Made by a program: the position numbers and the translations under genes. DNA of 64,000 bases, from the NCBI RefSeq assembly GCF_013463155.1, contig NZ_CP040781.1, forward strand, positions 1,612,001 to 1,676,000, written 5' to 3'. Of the stretch, positions 1 to 11,574 are shown piece by piece. The notes under the pieces were generated by a model, which saw nothing but the letters and a program-made list of their open reading frames with translations, was not told the DNA's origin and did not search any database. Each line of letters starts with the position of its first letter. Within the stretch, counting starts at the first letter, position 1. This DNA comes from Staphylococcus sp. 17KM0847 (GTDB lineage: Bacteria > Bacillota > Bacilli > Staphylococcales > Staphylococcaceae).

Positions 1-216
<216 letters not shown>

Positions 217-219
217 TCA

Positions 220-483
220 TTAAATAATTACTGATTCTTCGACAATTTCTACTAAACGGAAACGTTTTGTTGCTGATAAAGGACGCGTTTCTTGAATTTT
301 AACGATATCTCCTAATTTAGCTGAATTGTTTTCATCATGTGTTTTATATTTTTTAGAGTATTTAACACGTTTACCATATAGTTTGTGTGTTTTGTAAGTT
401 TCAACTAAAACAGTAATTGTTTTATCCATTTTATCTGAAACTACTTTACCAACGTAAACTTTACGATCATTTCTTTCGCTCAC
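220..483 (-). CDS. rpsQ: Ribosomal protein uS17
   Basis: Small-subunit primary 16S rRNA-binding protein. The 87-residue protein starts (M/V)[21 protein letters not shown] and matches the staphylococcal S17 length. The start is taken as the GTG at 483: GAGGAGGT lies at the right distance upstream, whereas a longer in-frame ATG at 504 would place that ribosome site inside the coding sequence. Sits between rpmC and rplN in the S10 operon. Confidence 0.96.
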
Positions 484-507
484 TTTAGTAACCTCCTCTT
501 TCAATTA

Positions 508-717
508 TTATTGATTTGCTTTACCTTGTTCTAATTCTCTTTCACGTGCAACAGTTTTTAGACGCGCGATCGTTTTTCTCACTGTTTTGATGCGTGCAGT
601 CTCTTCTAATTGACCTGTAGCTAATTGAAAGCGTAGGTTAAAAAGCTCTTCTTTTGAAGATTTGATTTGCTCTTCGATTTCTGAAGTGGTTAAGTCTCTA
701 ATTTCCTTAGCTTTCAT
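508..717 (-). CDS. rpmC: Ribosomal protein uL29
   Basis: Large-subunit protein near the exit tunnel. The 69-residue protein begins [20 protein letters not shown], as in other staphylococci. The ATG at 717 is chosen over one at 741, which would add eight atypical residues. Its start overlaps the last 11 bases of rplP, so it is probably translationally coupled to it. Confidence 0.96.
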   Translation of the reverse strand: MKAKEIRDLTTSEIEEQIKSSKEELFNLRFQLATGQLEETARIKTVRKTIARLKTVARERELEQGKANQ

Positions 718-1141
718 TTGATTCACCACCCAATTCTTCACGTTTTACAAACTTCGTTTTTACTGGAAGTTTATGGCTTGCTAAACGTAATGCTTCACGC
801 GCAACTTCTTCAGATACACCAGCAACTTCAAATAAAATTCTACCTGGTTTAACAACTGCAATCCAGCCTTCAACCGCACCTTTACCGGCACCCATACGTA
901 CTTCTAAAGGTTTTTGTGTATATGGTGTGTGAGGGAAGATTTTAATCCAAACTTTCCCGCCACGTTTCATGTAACGTGTCATAGCAATACGAGCTGATTC
1001 GATTTGACGAGAAGTAATCCAAGAAGTTGTAGTTGCTTGAAGACCAAACTCACCAAATGTTACAAAGTTACCGCCTTTTGAACGACCTTTTGTGTCAGGA
1101 CGATGTTGACGACGATATTTTACACGCTTTGGTAGTAACAT
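707..1141 (-). CDS. rplP: Ribosomal protein uL16
   Basis: Large-subunit protein that organises the A-site region. 144 residues beginning [24 protein letters not shown], with the typical [27 protein letters not shown] near the C-terminus. Full family length. Located directly after rpsC (2 bp gap) and overlapping rpmC. Confidence 0.97.
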   Translation of the reverse strand: MLLPKRVKYRRQHRPDTKGRSKGGNFVTFGEFGLQATTTSWITSRQIESARIAMTRYMKRGGKVWIKIFPHTPYTQKPLEVRMGAGKGAVEGWIAVVKPGRILFEVAGVSEEVAREALRLASHKLPVKTKFVKREELGGESNES

Positions 1142-1143
1142 AA

Positions 1144-1797
1144 TTATTTTCCTCCTTCACTATTTTTCTTAGTAGGAAGAACTTCACCACGATAAATCCA
1201 TACTTTAACACCTAACTTACCATAAGTTGTGTCAGCTTCTGCATGTGCATAATCAATGTCAGCACGTAATGTATGAAGTGGTACAGTTCCTTCTGAATAT
1301 TGTTCAGCACGCGCGATGTCAGCGCCACCTAAACGACCTGATACTTGAGTTTTAATACCCTTTGCACCTAATTTCATTGCTCTACCAATCGCTTGTTTTT
1401 GAACACGACGGAATGACGCACGGTTTTCTAATTGACGTGCAATATTTTCAGCAACTAATCGTGCATCAAGATCTACTTTCTTGATTTCAACAACGTTGAT
1501 GTGAACTTTTTTATCAGTAAGTTGGTTCAACTTGTTACGAAGTTTTTCGATTTCTGAACCGCCTTTACCAATTACCATACCTGGCTTACCAGTATGAATT
1601 GCAATATTAATACGATTAGCAGCACGCTCGATTTCAACATGTGATACAGAAGCGTCTTTCAATGCTTTATCGATAAATTTACGAATTTTTAGGTCTTCGT
1701 GTAAAAGTGATGCGAAGTCTTTTTCAGCGTACCATTTAGCTTCCCAGTCACGAATTACACCAACACGAAGTCCGATTGGATTGATTTTTTGACCCAC
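1144..1797 (-). CDS. rpsC: Ribosomal protein uS3
   Basis: Small-subunit head protein at the mRNA entry channel. 217 residues beginning [22 protein letters not shown]. The KH RNA-binding domain is visible with its [18 protein letters not shown] loop at about residues 69-86, followed by the C-terminal domain ([18 protein letters not shown]). Complete, in the usual S10-operon place between rplV and rplP. Confidence 0.98.
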   Translation of the reverse strand: MGQKINPIGLRVGVIRDWEAKWYAEKDFASLLHEDLKIRKFIDKALKDASVSHVEIERAANRINIAIHTGKPGMVIGKGGSEIEKLRNKLNQLTDKKVHINVVEIKKVDLDARLVAENIARQLENRASFRRVQKQAIGRAMKLGAKGIKTQVSGRLGGADIARAEQYSEGTVPLHTLRADIDYAHAEADTTYGKLGVKVWIYRGEVLPTKKNSEGGK

Positions 1798-1821
1798 AAT
1801 GTTCCCTCCTTAATGATTTAA

Positions 1822-2175
1822 TTAAGCTTCTTGAGCTTCTTCCTTGCCATCACTTACTACGATAGTAATATGGCTTGTTCTTTTGTTAATAGCACTTGCA
1901 CGTCCTTGAGCACGTGGACGGAAACGTTTTAAAGTTGGTCCTTCGTTAGCATACGCTTCTTTAACAACTAATTCATCAGTGTTCATACCGTAGTTGTGTT
2001 CAGCGTTAGCTAAAGCGGACATTAATAATTTTTCTACTACTGGAGAAGAAGCTTTATTTGTTAATTTTAAAATAGCTACTGCTTCTCTTACGTCTTTACC
2101 TCTGATTAGATCTAATACTAATCTAACTTTACGAGGTGCGATTCTGATAGTTCTAGCAACCGCTTTTGCTTCCAT
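1822..2175 (-). CDS. rplV: Ribosomal protein uL22
   Basis: Large-subunit protein lining the nascent-chain exit tunnel. 117 residues beginning [20 protein letters not shown], ending in the hairpin region ([22 protein letters not shown]) that reaches into the tunnel and is a macrolide-resistance hotspot. No insertion or deletion is evident in that loop. Normal operon position. Confidence 0.97.
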   Translation of the reverse strand: MEAKAVARTIRIAPRKVRLVLDLIRGKDVREAVAILKLTNKASSPVVEKLLMSALANAEHNYGMNTDELVVKEAYANEGPTLKRFRPRAQGRASAINKRTSHITIVVSDGKEEAQEA

Positions 2176-2207
2176 TCGTATTTCCTCCTCTACTTACTAG
2201 AAATAAT

Positions 2208-2486
2208 TTATCTTCTTGTTTTTTTATCGTCTGCAGCATGTCCTTTGAATGTACGTGTTGGAGCGAACTCACCTAGTTTGTGACCAACCATATCCTCTGT
2301 TACATATACAGGTACATGTTTACGTCCATCGTATACTGCGAATGTGTGTCCGATAAAGTTTGGGAAAATTGTTGAACGACGAGACCAAGTTTTAATTACT
2401 TGCTTCTTCTGACTGTCGCCTTGCGCTTCTACTTTTTTCATTAAATGATCATCGACGAAAGGTCCCTTTTTAATACTACGAGCCAT
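2208..2486 (-). CDS. rpsS: Ribosomal protein uS19
   Basis: Small-subunit head protein that contacts the tRNA region with S13. 92 residues beginning [19 protein letters not shown], with the conserved [26 protein letters not shown] core. Preceded by an AAAGGAGG ribosome site. Lies between rplB and rplV. Confidence 0.97.
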   Translation of the reverse strand: MARSIKKGPFVDDHLMKKVEAQGDSQKKQVIKTWSRRSTIFPNFIGHTFAVYDGRKHVPVYVTEDMVGHKLGEFAPTRTFKGHAADDKKTRR

Positions 2487-2550
2487 AATGGCGCCTCCTT
2501 TCTTATTATGTGCGTGCAGCGATTACGCCGCACACCCAAATAAGCTATTT

Positions 2551-3384
2551 TTATTTTTTCTTACGACCACGTACGATAAGTTTGTCTGAACGTTTCTTAC
2601 CACGACGTGTTTTCTTACCAAGCGTTGGTTTACCCCAAGGTGACATAGGAGATGGGCGACCGATTGGTGCACGACCTTCACCACCACCATGTGGGTGATC
2701 GTTAGGGTTCATTACAGAACCACGTACAGTAGGTCTCTTACCTAACCATCTTGATTTACCAGCTTTACCAACATTAACGAGTTCGTGTTGGAGGTTACCA
2801 ACTTGTCCAACTGTTGCACGGCAAGATGATAAAATCATACGAACTTCACCAGAGCGAAGTCTTACAAGTACATATTTACCTTCTTTACCTAAAACTTGAG
2901 CGCTTGCTCCTGCAGAACGAGCGATTTGACCACCACGACCTGGTTTTAACTCAATATTATGAATCACTGTACCGACTGGAATGTCTTTTAATTGAAGTGC
3001 GTTCCCCACTTTAATGTCAGCTTCTGAACCACTTTCAACGATTTGACCTACTTGTAATCCTTTAGGTGCAATGATGTAACGTTTCTCACCATCAGCGTAT
3101 ACAATTAATGCAATATTCGCTGATCTGTTAGGATCATACTGGATTGAATCTACTTTACCAGCAATTCCATCTTTATTACGTTTGAAATCAATAACACGGT
3201 ATTGACGTTTATGTCCTCCACCATGATGGCGAACAGTCAATTTACCTTGGTTGTTACGGCCCGCTTTTTTCGGTAGCGGTTGTAATAATGACTTTTCAGG
3301 TTTTGACTCTGTAATTTCAGAGAAATCTAATGTAGTCATATTACGACGACCATTAGTAATTGGCTTATAATGTTTTAGAGCCAT
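2551..3384 (-). CDS. rplB: Ribosomal protein uL2
   Basis: Large-subunit protein needed for subunit joining and peptidyl transferase assembly. 277 residues beginning [24 protein letters not shown]. The conserved C-terminal [21 protein letters not shown] segment with the functional histidine is intact. Standard length and position in the S10 operon. Confidence 0.98.
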   Translation of the reverse strand: MALKHYKPITNGRRNMTTLDFSEITESKPEKSLLQPLPKKAGRNNQGKLTVRHHGGGHKRQYRVIDFKRNKDGIAGKVDSIQYDPNRSANIALIVYADGEKRYIIAPKGLQVGQIVESGSEADIKVGNALQLKDIPVGTVIHNIELKPGRGGQIARSAGASAQVLGKEGKYVLVRLRSGEVRMILSSCRATVGQVGNLQHELVNVGKAGKSRWLGKRPTVRGSVMNPNDHPHGGGEGRAPIGRPSPMSPWGKPTLGKKTRRGKKRSDKLIVRGRKKK

Positions 3385-3415
3385 TGTCGTTTACCTCCTT
3401 AATGGTAATTGTTTA

Positions 3416-3691
3416 TTAGTTGAATAAGTCGATTTGACCTTCTTTTAAAGTAACGATTGCTTTACGACGTTTGTTTGTATAGCCTTGATAACGACCCATA
3501 CGTTTTTTCTTTGGCTTATAGTTGATAATATTTACATTAGCAACTTTCACTTCAAAGATTTCTTCTACTGCTTTTTTAACTTGTGTTTTGTTTGCACGAA
3601 CATCAACATCAAAAGTATATTTATCTTCAGCCATTGCTTCAGATGATTTTTCAGTGATTACGGGGCGCTTTAGAATATCTCTTGCTTCCAT
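3416..3691 (-). CDS. rplW: Ribosomal protein uL23
   Basis: Exit-tunnel protein and docking site for trigger factor and SRP. 91 residues beginning [20 protein letters not shown]. Its ATG overlaps the stop codon of rplD by one base (TAATG), a typical translational coupling arrangement. Confidence 0.97.
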   Translation of the reverse strand: MEARDILKRPVITEKSSEAMAEDKYTFDVDVRANKTQVKKAVEEIFEVKVANVNIINYKPKKKRMGRYQGYTNKRRKAIVTLKEGQIDLFN

Positions 3692-4314
3692 TATCCGAGC
3701 ACCTCCTCAACTTTTTTAGCTGCTTCTTCAGTAATTAATACGCTGTCAGCGTGTGTTAAATCTAATACATTTAAACCTTCAGGTGTTGTGATTTGTACAC
3801 CCGGAATGTTACGTGCTGATAGTTCAACATTTACATCTTCACCAAGAGTTACAACTAAAACTTTTTTAGGTAATTCTAAATTAGTTAATGTTGTTTTGAA
3901 TTCTTTTGTTTTTGGTGCCTCTAAATTGAAGTTATCCACAATTTTGAATTCATTTTCTTGAACTTTGTATGAAAGTGCTGAACGTAATGCTAAACGTCGC
4001 ATTTTCTTAGGCATTTTATAAGCATAGCTTCTTGGAGTAGGTCCGAATACTACGCCACCACCACGCCATTGTGGTGCACGGATTGTACCTTGACGCGCAC
4101 GGCCTGTTCCTTTTTGTCTCCATGGTTTACGTCCACCGCCACGAACTGCAGAACGGTTCTTAACCGCATGTGTTCCTTGGCGTAATGAAGCGCGTTGTAA
4201 GTTAATTGCTTCGAATAAAACATCATTATTTGGTTCGATTGCGAATACTGAATCGCTAAGTTCAACTGAACCTGCTTTAGTTCCGTCAACTTTTAATACA
4301 TCATAATTTGCCAT
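3691..4314 (-). CDS. rplD: Ribosomal protein uL4
   Basis: Large-subunit protein whose long internal loop reaches the exit tunnel. 207 residues beginning [19 protein letters not shown]; the loop [19 protein letters not shown] (about residues 59-77) is intact. In Escherichia coli L4 also represses its own operon; whether it does so in staphylococci is not shown here. Confidence 0.98.
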   Translation of the reverse strand: MANYDVLKVDGTKAGSVELSDSVFAIEPNNDVLFEAINLQRASLRQGTHAVKNRSAVRGGGRKPWRQKGTGRARQGTIRAPQWRGGGVVFGPTPRSYAYKMPKKMRRLALRSALSYKVQENEFKIVDNFNLEAPKTKEFKTTLTNLELPKKVLVVTLGEDVNVELSARNIPGVQITTPEGLNVLDLTHADSVLITEEAAKKVEEVLG

Positions 4315-4340
4315 TATGCATTTCCTCCTTTCACTACTAA

Positions 4341-5000
4341 TTATTTATTAGCTTTGATTGCTGATTGGATTTGTACAAAACCTTTTTTAGGACCCGGTAC
4401 ATTACCTTTAACTAAAATTACGTTGTTTTCCGTATCAACTTGAACAACTTCTAAGTTTTGAACAGTTACTGTATTACCACCCATACGACCTGGTAATTTT
4501 TGTCCTTTAAATACGCGAGATGCATCTGACGCCATACCTACTGAACCAGGTGCTCTATGGAAATGAGAACCGTGTGACATTGGTCCACGTGCTTGGTTGT
4601 GACGTTTAATAGCGCCTTGGAACCCTTTACCTTTTGAAGTTCCTGTTACGTCAATGATATCGCCTACTTCGAATGTATCTACTGAGACTTCTTGACCTAC
4701 TTCGTACTCATCAACGTTAACGTTTCTGAATTCACGAATGAAGCGCTTAGGTGCTGTGTCTGCTTTTTTAGCGTGACCTTCAGCTGGCTTATTTGCATAT
4801 TTGTTAGATTTGCTTCCTTTTTTATATGCTTCTTTGTTTTCAAAACCGATTTGAACCGCATTGTATCCATCGATTTCTTCAGTTTTCTTTTGTAATACTA
4901 CGTTTTCTTTTGCTTCGATTACTGTTACTGGGATTAAGTCTCCGTTTTCACTGAATACTTGTGTCATCCCAATTTTTCTTCCTAAGATTCCTTTGGTCAT
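4341..5000 (-). CDS. rplC: Ribosomal protein uL3
   Basis: Large-subunit protein near the peptidyl transferase centre. 219 residues beginning [22 protein letters not shown]; the loop with [20 protein letters not shown] (about residues 136-155), where linezolid- and pleuromutilin-resistance mutations occur in the family, looks wild type. Strong GGAGG ribosome site. Second gene of the operon. Confidence 0.98.
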   Translation of the reverse strand: MTKGILGRKIGMTQVFSENGDLIPVTVIEAKENVVLQKKTEEIDGYNAVQIGFENKEAYKKGSKSNKYANKPAEGHAKKADTAPKRFIREFRNVNVDEYEVGQEVSVDTFEVGDIIDVTGTSKGKGFQGAIKRHNQARGPMSHGSHFHRAPGSVGMASDASRVFKGQKLPGRMGGNTVTVQNLEVVQVDTENNVILVKGNVPGPKKGFVQIQSAIKANK

Positions 5001-5026
5001 CGAAAGTCCACCTCCTAAAGTATTAA

Positions 5027-5465
<439 letters not shown>

Positions 5466-5471
5466 TTAGAT

Positions 5472-5500
5472 ATTTTACAGGAAGTTCTATATATTAGCAA
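5472..5500 (-). promoter_or_regulatory. Sigma-A promoter of the S10 operon
   Basis: On the minus strand TTGCTA (5500-5495) and TAAAAT (5477-5472) are separated by exactly 17 bases. This would start transcription near 5465. A second possible pair (TTGAAC and TAAAAT, 17-base spacing) lies further upstream at about 5545-5575. Confidence 0.6.
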
Positions 5501-5684
5501 CCTTTTCTTGTAACTTTTTAATATCTAATCACATACCATGTCATTTTACTTTAATTATCTTACAAGTTCAACCATTTCAATAAATTTTTTTGATTGTTTC
5601 TTCTTTTTTGTTCTTTCATTTAGTATTGCTTATAATAATAGATAGTTCTAAACTATTTATGTTTATATTTACGAGGTGAATGTT

Positions 5685-6083
5685 GTGACAAAAAAAGTAA
5701 AAACCTTACTCATTGTATTTTCTTTTATCGTATTAATTTCTGAATTCGTTGCTGGCTTTCCTTTCTTAGGTGGCTGGTATGTATTAGCCCTTGGATGGCA
5801 ACCTCTTGCATTTAATATTTTTATTTATGTTGTTATGGTTTTAGTATTACTTTTTGACAAACAAAATTCGATACGTCCTATGGTACTTATTCCTCTAATA
5901 GGTGCCATTGTTAACTGTATTGCTATCATCCCAGTTATTGGTATGCTCTTACATTGGCTCATGCTCATTTTATTACTTTTCTTCCTATTTATTTTATATG
6001 CCACACCCGTCTACTTGCCGAATGCACATGCACGTGTCATTTATGAACAAGATCACGAGAATTCACGCAAAAAATTAAATTAA
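5685..6083 (+). CDS. Small multi-pass membrane protein, function unknown
   Basis: 132 residues with four hydrophobic segments (about 8-27, 34-54, 64-88 and 91-115), then a charged tail HARVIYEQDHENSRKKLN. No catalytic motif is seen. Start: a GTG at 5676 would overlap the GAGGTG ribosome site itself, so the GTG at 5685 with correct spacing is preferred. It is convergent with the purine permease and shares a bidirectional terminator with it. Probably a conserved staphylococcal membrane protein; no function can be assigned. Confidence 0.8.
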   Translation: MTKKVKTLLIVFSFIVLISEFVAGFPFLGGWYVLALGWQPLAFNIFIYVVMVLVLLFDKQNSIRPMVLIPLIGAIVNCIAIIPVIGMLLHWLMLILLLFFLFILYATPVYLPNAHARVIYEQDHENSRKKLN

Positions 6084-6090
6084 ATAAAAA

Positions 6091-6134
6091 CAGAGATACT
6101 TGTAATATTCTCACACAAGTATCTCTGTTTTTTT
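6091..6134. terminator. Bidirectional rho-independent terminator
   Basis: A perfect 12-bp stem CAGAGATACTTG / CAAGTATCTCTG flanked by A-run and T-run serves both the membrane protein (plus) and the purine permease (minus); the T-run abuts the permease stop codon. Confidence 0.9.
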
Positions 6135-7467
6135 AACCGTGTACAAACACAAAATATAATATAAAGATAACCATTAAACCATACATAATCGGATGAACTT
6201 CTTTATGGCGTTTTGTTAGGAGCATTGTAATCGGATAAAAGATAAATCCACATGCAATACCTGTCGCAATCGAATAAGATAATGGCATCATAATAATCGT
6301 AACAAATGCAGGCACTGCTACTTCAAATTTTTTCCAACTGATTTCTGCTAGGTTAGACGCCATAAGTACACCCACAACCACAAGTGCTGGTGTTGTTACT
6401 GCCGATGTGACAACAGCCATTAATGGACTGAAAAATAACGCAAGTAAAAAACATACCCCTGTTACAATACTGGCTAACCCTGTACGTGCACCCACAGCCA
6501 CTCCGGATGTCGACTCAATATAAGATGTTGTTGTTGTTGTACCAAATACTGCTCCAACCATTGTTGCTAATGAGTCAGAAAATAATGCACGACCTGCACG
6601 TGGTAATTTGTTATCTTTCATAAAGCCAGCTTGTGAGGCTACTGCCACAATTGTACCTGCTGTATCAAAGAAATCGATAAACAAAAATGTTAAAATGACA
6701 ATCAAAAATTGAATCGTCAATAACTGTGCTGGATCTTGAAAAGCTTCGAACGCAGCACCGAATGTAGGTGCAATACTTGGAATTTTACCTATAATAGAAG
6801 TAGGTGGTGCGATTTGTTGTGTCACTAGGCCAGCAATAGCAGTAAGTACCATTCCAATAAAGATTGCTCCTGAGACTTTTTTAGCATAAAGAACCACTGT
6901 AATGACAATACCAAAAATTGCAAGTAACACTGGTGGATCAGTAATTTTACCTAACGTTACTAATGTTGCATCATTTTTAGTAATAATGCCCGAGCTTTGC
7001 AATCCAACGAAGGTAATGAACAAACCTATACCTGCTGAAACCGCCATCTTCATTTCATATGGAATGGCATTAATAATTGTTTCACGTAAGCCTGTTGCGG
7101 TTAGAACGGCAAAGATAAACCCTGAGAAAAACACACCGGTTAAGCCGACCTGCCATGGAATACCCATTGTTAATACAACAGTAAAGGCGAAAAAAGCATT
7201 AAGTCCCATGCCGGGTGCCAGTGCAATTGGATAACGTGCAATAAGCCCCATAAATAAACAACCGACAAATGCCGCAAGTGCCGTTGCTACAAAAATAGCA
7301 CCTTGATCCATTTTTTGATCAGCTGGAACACCATCAACACCCGCTAAACTAAGTACTTGCGGGTTAACTGCTAAAATATATGCCATAGATAAAAATGTTG
7401 TAAGACCACCAAGAATTTCTCTCTTATAATTGGTCTGATGTTCATCAAAGTGGAAGTATCGTTTCAC
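6133..7467 (-). CDS. pbuG: NCS2-family purine permease (guanine/hypoxanthine type)
   Basis: 444-residue membrane protein of the AzgA/PbuG branch of the NCS2 family, which imports hypoxanthine, guanine or adenine with protons. Begins MKRYFHFDEHQTNYKREILGGLTTFLSMAYILAVNPQVL. Family motifs seen are GLNAFFAFTVV and DFFDTAGTIVAVASQAGFM, with about 12-14 hydrophobic segments. Two PurR-type boxes lie upstream at 7534-7578, fitting control by purine supply. Substrate choice between guanine and hypoxanthine is by family only. Confidence 0.88.
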   Translation of the reverse strand: MKRYFHFDEHQTNYKREILGGLTTFLSMAYILAVNPQVLSLAGVDGVPADQKMDQGAIFVATALAAFVGCLFMGLIARYPIALAPGMGLNAFFAFTVVLTMGIPWQVGLTGVFFSGFIFAVLTATGLRETIINAIPYEMKMAVSAGIGLFITFVGLQSSGIITKNDATLVTLGKITDPPVLLAIFGIVITVVLYAKKVSGAIFIGMVLTAIAGLVTQQIAPPTSIIGKIPSIAPTFGAAFEAFQDPAQLLTIQFLIVILTFLFIDFFDTAGTIVAVASQAGFMKDNKLPRAGRALFSDSLATMVGAVFGTTTTTSYIESTSGVAVGARTGLASIVTGVCFLLALFFSPLMAVVTSAVTTPALVVVGVLMASNLAEISWKKFEVAVPAFVTIIMMPLSYSIATGIACGFIFYPITMLLTKRHKEVHPIMYGLMVIFILYFVFVHG

Positions 7468-7533
7468 TGTAATTTGCTCCTTTATTTAAAATACTTATTT
7501 ATTTTAATACGCAGACTGAAGAAATTCAATAAC

Positions 7534-7578
7534 AAATACGAACTTTGATGCGCTTTTATTCATTTTCGTTCGATTTTT
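7534..7578. promoter_or_regulatory. Pair of PurR boxes upstream of the purine permease
   Basis: AAATACGAACTTT (7534-7546, plus) and, in the opposite orientation, AATCGAACGAA (within 7562-7578, minus) match the Firmicute PurBox core CGAAC with AT-rich flanks. They lie 65-110 bases upstream of the permease start and just past the topB stop codon. This is the usual arrangement of two inverted boxes bound by PurR. Confidence 0.7.
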
Positions 7579-7585
7579 ATCTTTT

Positions 7586-9721
7586 TTATAACTTTAATCC
7601 TTTTAATGCATCTTTAAATGGATTGTTTTCTAAATTTTCTTCTTGCTTCATATACTTTTTCATATCACGTTTCGACACTTTATCTTTCCCCTTATTTTTA
7701 AAACGTTTGTCCATTTGCGCTTGCGTCTCTGTATAACCACAAACACATCGATACGTCGCTTGTTTACCAACACCAAACTTTGTCAAACGTTTTTTACATT
7801 GTGGGCAACGTGCTTTTGTTTTTGTTTTAACATCTTTTTTCGTCTTACAACTCGGATCTTGGCATATGAGCATGGATCCATTTTTAGTGTTGACACGCAA
7901 CATAAATTTGCCACAAGTTGGACATTGTGCAGATGTTAAATTATCATGCTTATATTTTTGATCACTATTTTTGATGGTTTCAATAATATCTTGTGTAAAG
8001 TTTTTCATTTCTGCCATAAATTGTTGGCGTTGAAATTCCCCCTTTTCAATGCGCAACAATTTATCTTCCCACTCTGCTGTTAACGATGGAGAAGTTAAGG
8101 CATCTGGTGCTAAGTCTAATATTTGACGTCCTTTAGAAGTTACTTTAATTTTCCCTTCTTGGTTTTCGATAGCATTCATATTGTAAAGTTTATCAATAAT
8201 ATCAGCTCTTGTTGCAACTGTTCCAATCCCTCCTGTTACTCTTAACGTCTGCGCAGATTTCTTATCATGTAATTGGAAGAACTTATCTGGTCGTTCCATC
8301 GCTTTAAGCAGAGTTCCCTCATTAAAATAAGGGGGTGGGGTCGTTTGGTGTGTATGAATAACTGGCTTGTGAACACTTAAAGACATCCCCTTTTTAAATG
8401 TCGGCAAATCTTGTTTAGATTCCGTTTCTGTATGCAGTTGTCTAAACCCTTGCTCTATCGTTTGTTTCGTTTGATTCATGAACGTCTCTCCTACTACACG
8501 AGCTATAACTTTTTGCTCCATATAACGATGAGGTGGAGAAAGTACCTCAAGAAAACGCTGTACGATTAACAAATAAACTTTCTGTTCTGTCGGTGTTAAA
8601 TCACTTATATTCGGGCGGACTTCTGTTGGGATAATAGCATGATGATCTGATACCTTTTGATTGTTAATATATCTTGCTTTAACAGTAAATTGTTGCTGTG
8701 CTAATTTTTTTGCAACTTCCTTATAATCTGTACCCATCACCGCTTGTAGACGTTCTTTCAAAGTTTCTACCATATCTGTTGTTAAATAATTAGAATCTGT
8801 ACGAGGATACGTGACCAGTTTATGGCGTTCATATAGTTGTTGTAATGTATTAAGCGTTTGTTTCGCTCCCAAGTGATAACGTTGATAAGCTGCTTGTTGT
8901 AAATCTGTTAAATTAAATAACATACCTGGATAAGCCTTTTTTTGTTTAGTCTCTACTGATATGATCTCAGCTTGTTTCGATGCCATGGTTTGAATGAGTG
9001 TATCTAACTTAGACTTGTCCATGATGCGTTGTGTATGTTGATATTCAAATGTAACACCTTGCAAATCAATAGATAAGCTATAATAATTCTGAGGTTGAAA
9101 ATTCTTAATCTCTTGTTGTCGCATTTGAACAAGTTGAATGGTTGGTGTTTGTACACGCCCCAATGATAGCTGTGCATCGTACTTTGTTGTTAGTGCACGT
9201 GTAGCATTGATACCTACAATCCAATCTGCTTCACTTCTCGCCAAAGCGGCTTGATACAAGTTATGATATTGACGTCCATCTTTCAAATGCTTAAAGCCAT
9301 CACGTATTGCTTTAGTAGTGACCGAACTAATCCATAAACGCTTAATCGGCTTTTTAACGTGTGCTTTATCGATAATTAAACGTGCAACAAGCTCCCCCTC
9401 ACGCCCTGCATCCGTTGCGATAATAATTTCTTTGACATCTTCTCGTTTCATCAAATGCTGTACAGTATTAAATTGTTTTCTTGTTTTGCCAATGACAACT
9501 GTTTTCATATACTTAGGGATAATCGGTAAATCTTCTAAACGCCATTGTTGTAATGTTTTATCATACTGCTCTGGTGTCGCATTAGTTACCAAATGACCTA
9601 ATGCCCATGTGACAATATATTGTTCACTTTCAAAATAACCATTTTTTGAATGATTAACGTGTAATGCCTTAGCAATATCTCGTCCCACTGATGGTTTTTC
9701 AGCCAAAATAAGTGCTTTCAT
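7586..9721 (-). CDS. topB: DNA topoisomerase III (type IA)
   Basis: 711 residues; relaxes and decatenates DNA by transient single-strand cleavage. The N-terminal Toprim domain starts [20 protein letters not shown] and has the metal-binding [10 protein letters not shown] motif (102-111). The active-site tyrosine is Y305 in [12 protein letters not shown]. The C-terminus has Cys pairs (CPTCGKF, CQDPSC, CPQCKKR, CVCGY) of topoisomerase zinc ribbons. ATG 9721 is preferred to a TTG two codons earlier because of AGGAG spacing. Transcribed alone. Confidence 0.96.
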   Translation of the reverse strand: MKALILAEKPSVGRDIAKALHVNHSKNGYFESEQYIVTWALGHLVTNATPEQYDKTLQQWRLEDLPIIPKYMKTVVIGKTRKQFNTVQHLMKREDVKEIIIATDAGREGELVARLIIDKAHVKKPIKRLWISSVTTKAIRDGFKHLKDGRQYHNLYQAALARSEADWIVGINATRALTTKYDAQLSLGRVQTPTIQLVQMRQQEIKNFQPQNYYSLSIDLQGVTFEYQHTQRIMDKSKLDTLIQTMASKQAEIISVETKQKKAYPGMLFNLTDLQQAAYQRYHLGAKQTLNTLQQLYERHKLVTYPRTDSNYLTTDMVETLKERLQAVMGTDYKEVAKKLAQQQFTVKARYINNQKVSDHHAIIPTEVRPNISDLTPTEQKVYLLIVQRFLEVLSPPHRYMEQKVIARVVGETFMNQTKQTIEQGFRQLHTETESKQDLPTFKKGMSLSVHKPVIHTHQTTPPPYFNEGTLLKAMERPDKFFQLHDKKSAQTLRVTGGIGTVATRADIIDKLYNMNAIENQEGKIKVTSKGRQILDLAPDALTSPSLTAEWEDKLLRIEKGEFQRQQFMAEMKNFTQDIIETIKNSDQKYKHDNLTSAQCPTCGKFMLRVNTKNGSMLICQDPSCKTKKDVKTKTKARCPQCKKRLTKFGVGKQATYRCVCGYTETQAQMDKRFKNKGKDKVSKRDMKKYMKQEENLENNPFKDALKGLKL

Positions 9722-10052
9722 CTTCAATCTCCTCTTATCTCTTCTTTTAATTTTTATTGTAACATGTCCTTATCTTCAAAAATATTTCTCCTTGTTAAAC
9801 AACTCAGATGATTGTACAACTTTCTTTCACTGTTCAAAAATCTTATAATCATTACAAACTGAACTAATTAAGGGGATAACGCCCATAAAGTTTCTCACGC
9901 ATTACTACATTTATACAAAAGCGGACAACTGCCCAATCTTACACCAACAAGCTACCTATCCAATATGTTGCAATACTTCAAAGATTTTTAGAAGACGTAC
10001 GCCTATTAAAAACACGCCTACTTTTACTTAAAGTTGAGGCGTGTTTTTAAAA
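9722..10052. other. Intergenic region between topB and the AEC transporter
   Basis: About 330 bases without a convincing reading frame. It holds the topB promoter region and, at its right end, the terminator of the downstream minus-strand transporter gene (10008-10048). Nothing else is recognised. Confidence 0.6.
10008..10048 (-). terminator. Rho-independent terminator of the AEC transporter
   Basis: A 12-bp perfect stem AAAAACACGCCT / AGGCGTGTTTTT with a 17-base loop, immediately downstream of the minus-strand transporter stop codon. Confidence 0.85.
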
Positions 10053-10967
10053 CTAAGATACTACGAAAAAGTATTGATAAACATACAGAATAATAATGCT
10101 AATCACGATTGTTACATTACTAGACATTGCAATAACAGGTAATGTTCGATAACGAAATTGTACAGCATATGAAAGTGCAGCAACACCAACAGGTAGTACC
10201 CATATCAGTTGAAGCGTCGTTTTAATCATTGGATCTGTCACAGGTAAAAACAAATAAACAAGTGTCCCAAAGAAAAAACCAAACCCATAATGCAAGCCTA
10301 AATATTTCAAAGTTAAAGGCAAATAACGACGATCCAATTTAAAATCCATAAGTACACCTAATAAAATCATAGACAATGGCAAATTAGCTTGACCAAGAAC
10401 ATCAAAAAATCGAATCATATTGTCCGATAAACGAATACTTAACACATTCAATATAAGCATAACGATATAAGTCATGAGTGGGACTGATTTAATCATATTG
10501 CTCAAAATTAATTTAGGATTTAATCCACCACCCATGTTTTTGAAATATGTTGCCACAAAATATGTCAAACCAAACATGACAATCGCCCCACCAATGTCTG
10601 CCATACCAAAATAAATCAAGCCTTTATCTGGCCAAATTTGTTGAACGAGTGGATAAGCAAAAATACCGATATTCATACTCGCAATCATCATTGCAACAGT
10701 ACCCCTGACTTCATTGGTGTACTTTAAAAACATTAATACAATCAACACTTTAGTTAAAATACCGTATAAAACCATCATTACGGGTAGTATCGATAAAGAA
10801 GGGGTTAATGAAACGTCATTGAGATTAACAATAACAACAGCAGGCAATGTTACATTTAAAACAATTGTTGAAATCACTTTACTATCTGCACCTGTTATAA
10901 AGTTAAGACGCTTTAACATATAACCCACTGCAATCAAAAGTAAAATAATCATAAAGTTCATCGTCAT
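10053..10967 (-). CDS. AEC-family (auxin efflux carrier-like) transporter
   Basis: 304 residues with about ten hydrophobic segments, beginning MTMNFMIILLLIAVGYMLKRLNFI. The GYMLK(R) N-terminus, the N-terminal half ending in NIGIFAYPLVQQIWPDKGLIYFGMADIGGAI, and the later LPLSMILLGVLMD repeat fit the AEC/BART superfamily. Bacterial members export or import small organic acids; the substrate here is unknown. It stands alone with its own terminator. The start could be M1 or the ATG two codons later. Confidence 0.75.
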   Translation of the reverse strand: MTMNFMIILLLIAVGYMLKRLNFITGADSKVISTIVLNVTLPAVVIVNLNDVSLTPSLSILPVMMVLYGILTKVLIVLMFLKYTNEVRGTVAMMIASMNIGIFAYPLVQQIWPDKGLIYFGMADIGGAIVMFGLTYFVATYFKNMGGGLNPKLILSNMIKSVPLMTYIVMLILNVLSIRLSDNMIRFFDVLGQANLPLSMILLGVLMDFKLDRRYLPLTLKYLGLHYGFGFFFGTLVYLFLPVTDPMIKTTLQLIWVLPVGVAALSYAVQFRYRTLPVIAMSSNVTIVISIIILYVYQYFFVVS

Positions 10968-11145
10968 GTAAATCCCCTCCCTATATCCAAATTAAAGTTA
11001 ACGCTCCATTGTTAAAACGCTTTATATTTTATCAACAAATCTTTTAAGCTTTCTATATTACTTCATACTATCGTACTGTAAAAAGTTTTATTATTGCAAT
11101 GGTAACATGCTATAATTAATACAATTGAAGCAAGGAGGATGCGCT

Positions 11146-11304
11146 ATGGACTTGGCACAACAATTACAAGAACTTAAAATGGATTACGTTCGTCTACAAG
11201 GGGATTTAGAAAAACGAGAATCTACTTCTCAACAAGTTGATCCACTTATCAAACAACTTGAAGCAATCGAACAACAAATTGCTGAAATACGAAAAAAACT
11301 TTAA
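11146..11304 (+). CDS. Small coiled-coil protein (SE1832-like)
   Basis: A 52-residue acidic/basic helical protein starting MDLAQQLQELKMDYVRLQGDLEKRE and ending AIEQQIAEIRKKL. It is preceded by a perfect AAGGAGG ribosome site and a TATAAT-like -10 (11111). Heptad spacing of Leu, Val and Ile suggests a coiled coil. It resembles the short conserved protein called SE1832 in staphylococcal annotations (recalled, not searched). Function unknown. Confidence 0.75.
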   Translation: MDLAQQLQELKMDYVRLQGDLEKRESTSQQVDPLIKQLEAIEQQIAEIRKKL

Positions 11305-11574
11305 ATCATTACTGTATATGATTCATTTTTAAACTGGGGCATTAGACGATCATCTTCTTTCTATGATAGGTTAGCACAAACTAAATTGAAAAATGAGCAT
11401 GTCAAACCTTATATAATGAGTAGAATCTCTACCCTCATCTTGTTTATTTTTAATTCACCTTTTCACACTAATGTTTTAGTTGTATTTCACATACATATTG
11501 ATCATGTCAGTTGTTTTATTCTCGTTCATATGGCTACATATTTATTGGTTTATTTACAGAAAGGATGTACCCAA

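Noticed and set aside
2510..2698. Plus-strand open frame opposite rplB
   Set aside because: Antisense shadow of a conserved ribosomal gene; no ribosome site and Pro/Arg-rich composition typical of a shadow.
4050..4289. Second minus-strand frame inside rplD
   Set aside because: Out-of-frame shadow of L4; no independent start signal.
7468..7533. Purine riboswitch in front of the permease
   Set aside because: The leader is too short and lacks the paired loop-loop architecture; PurR boxes explain control better.
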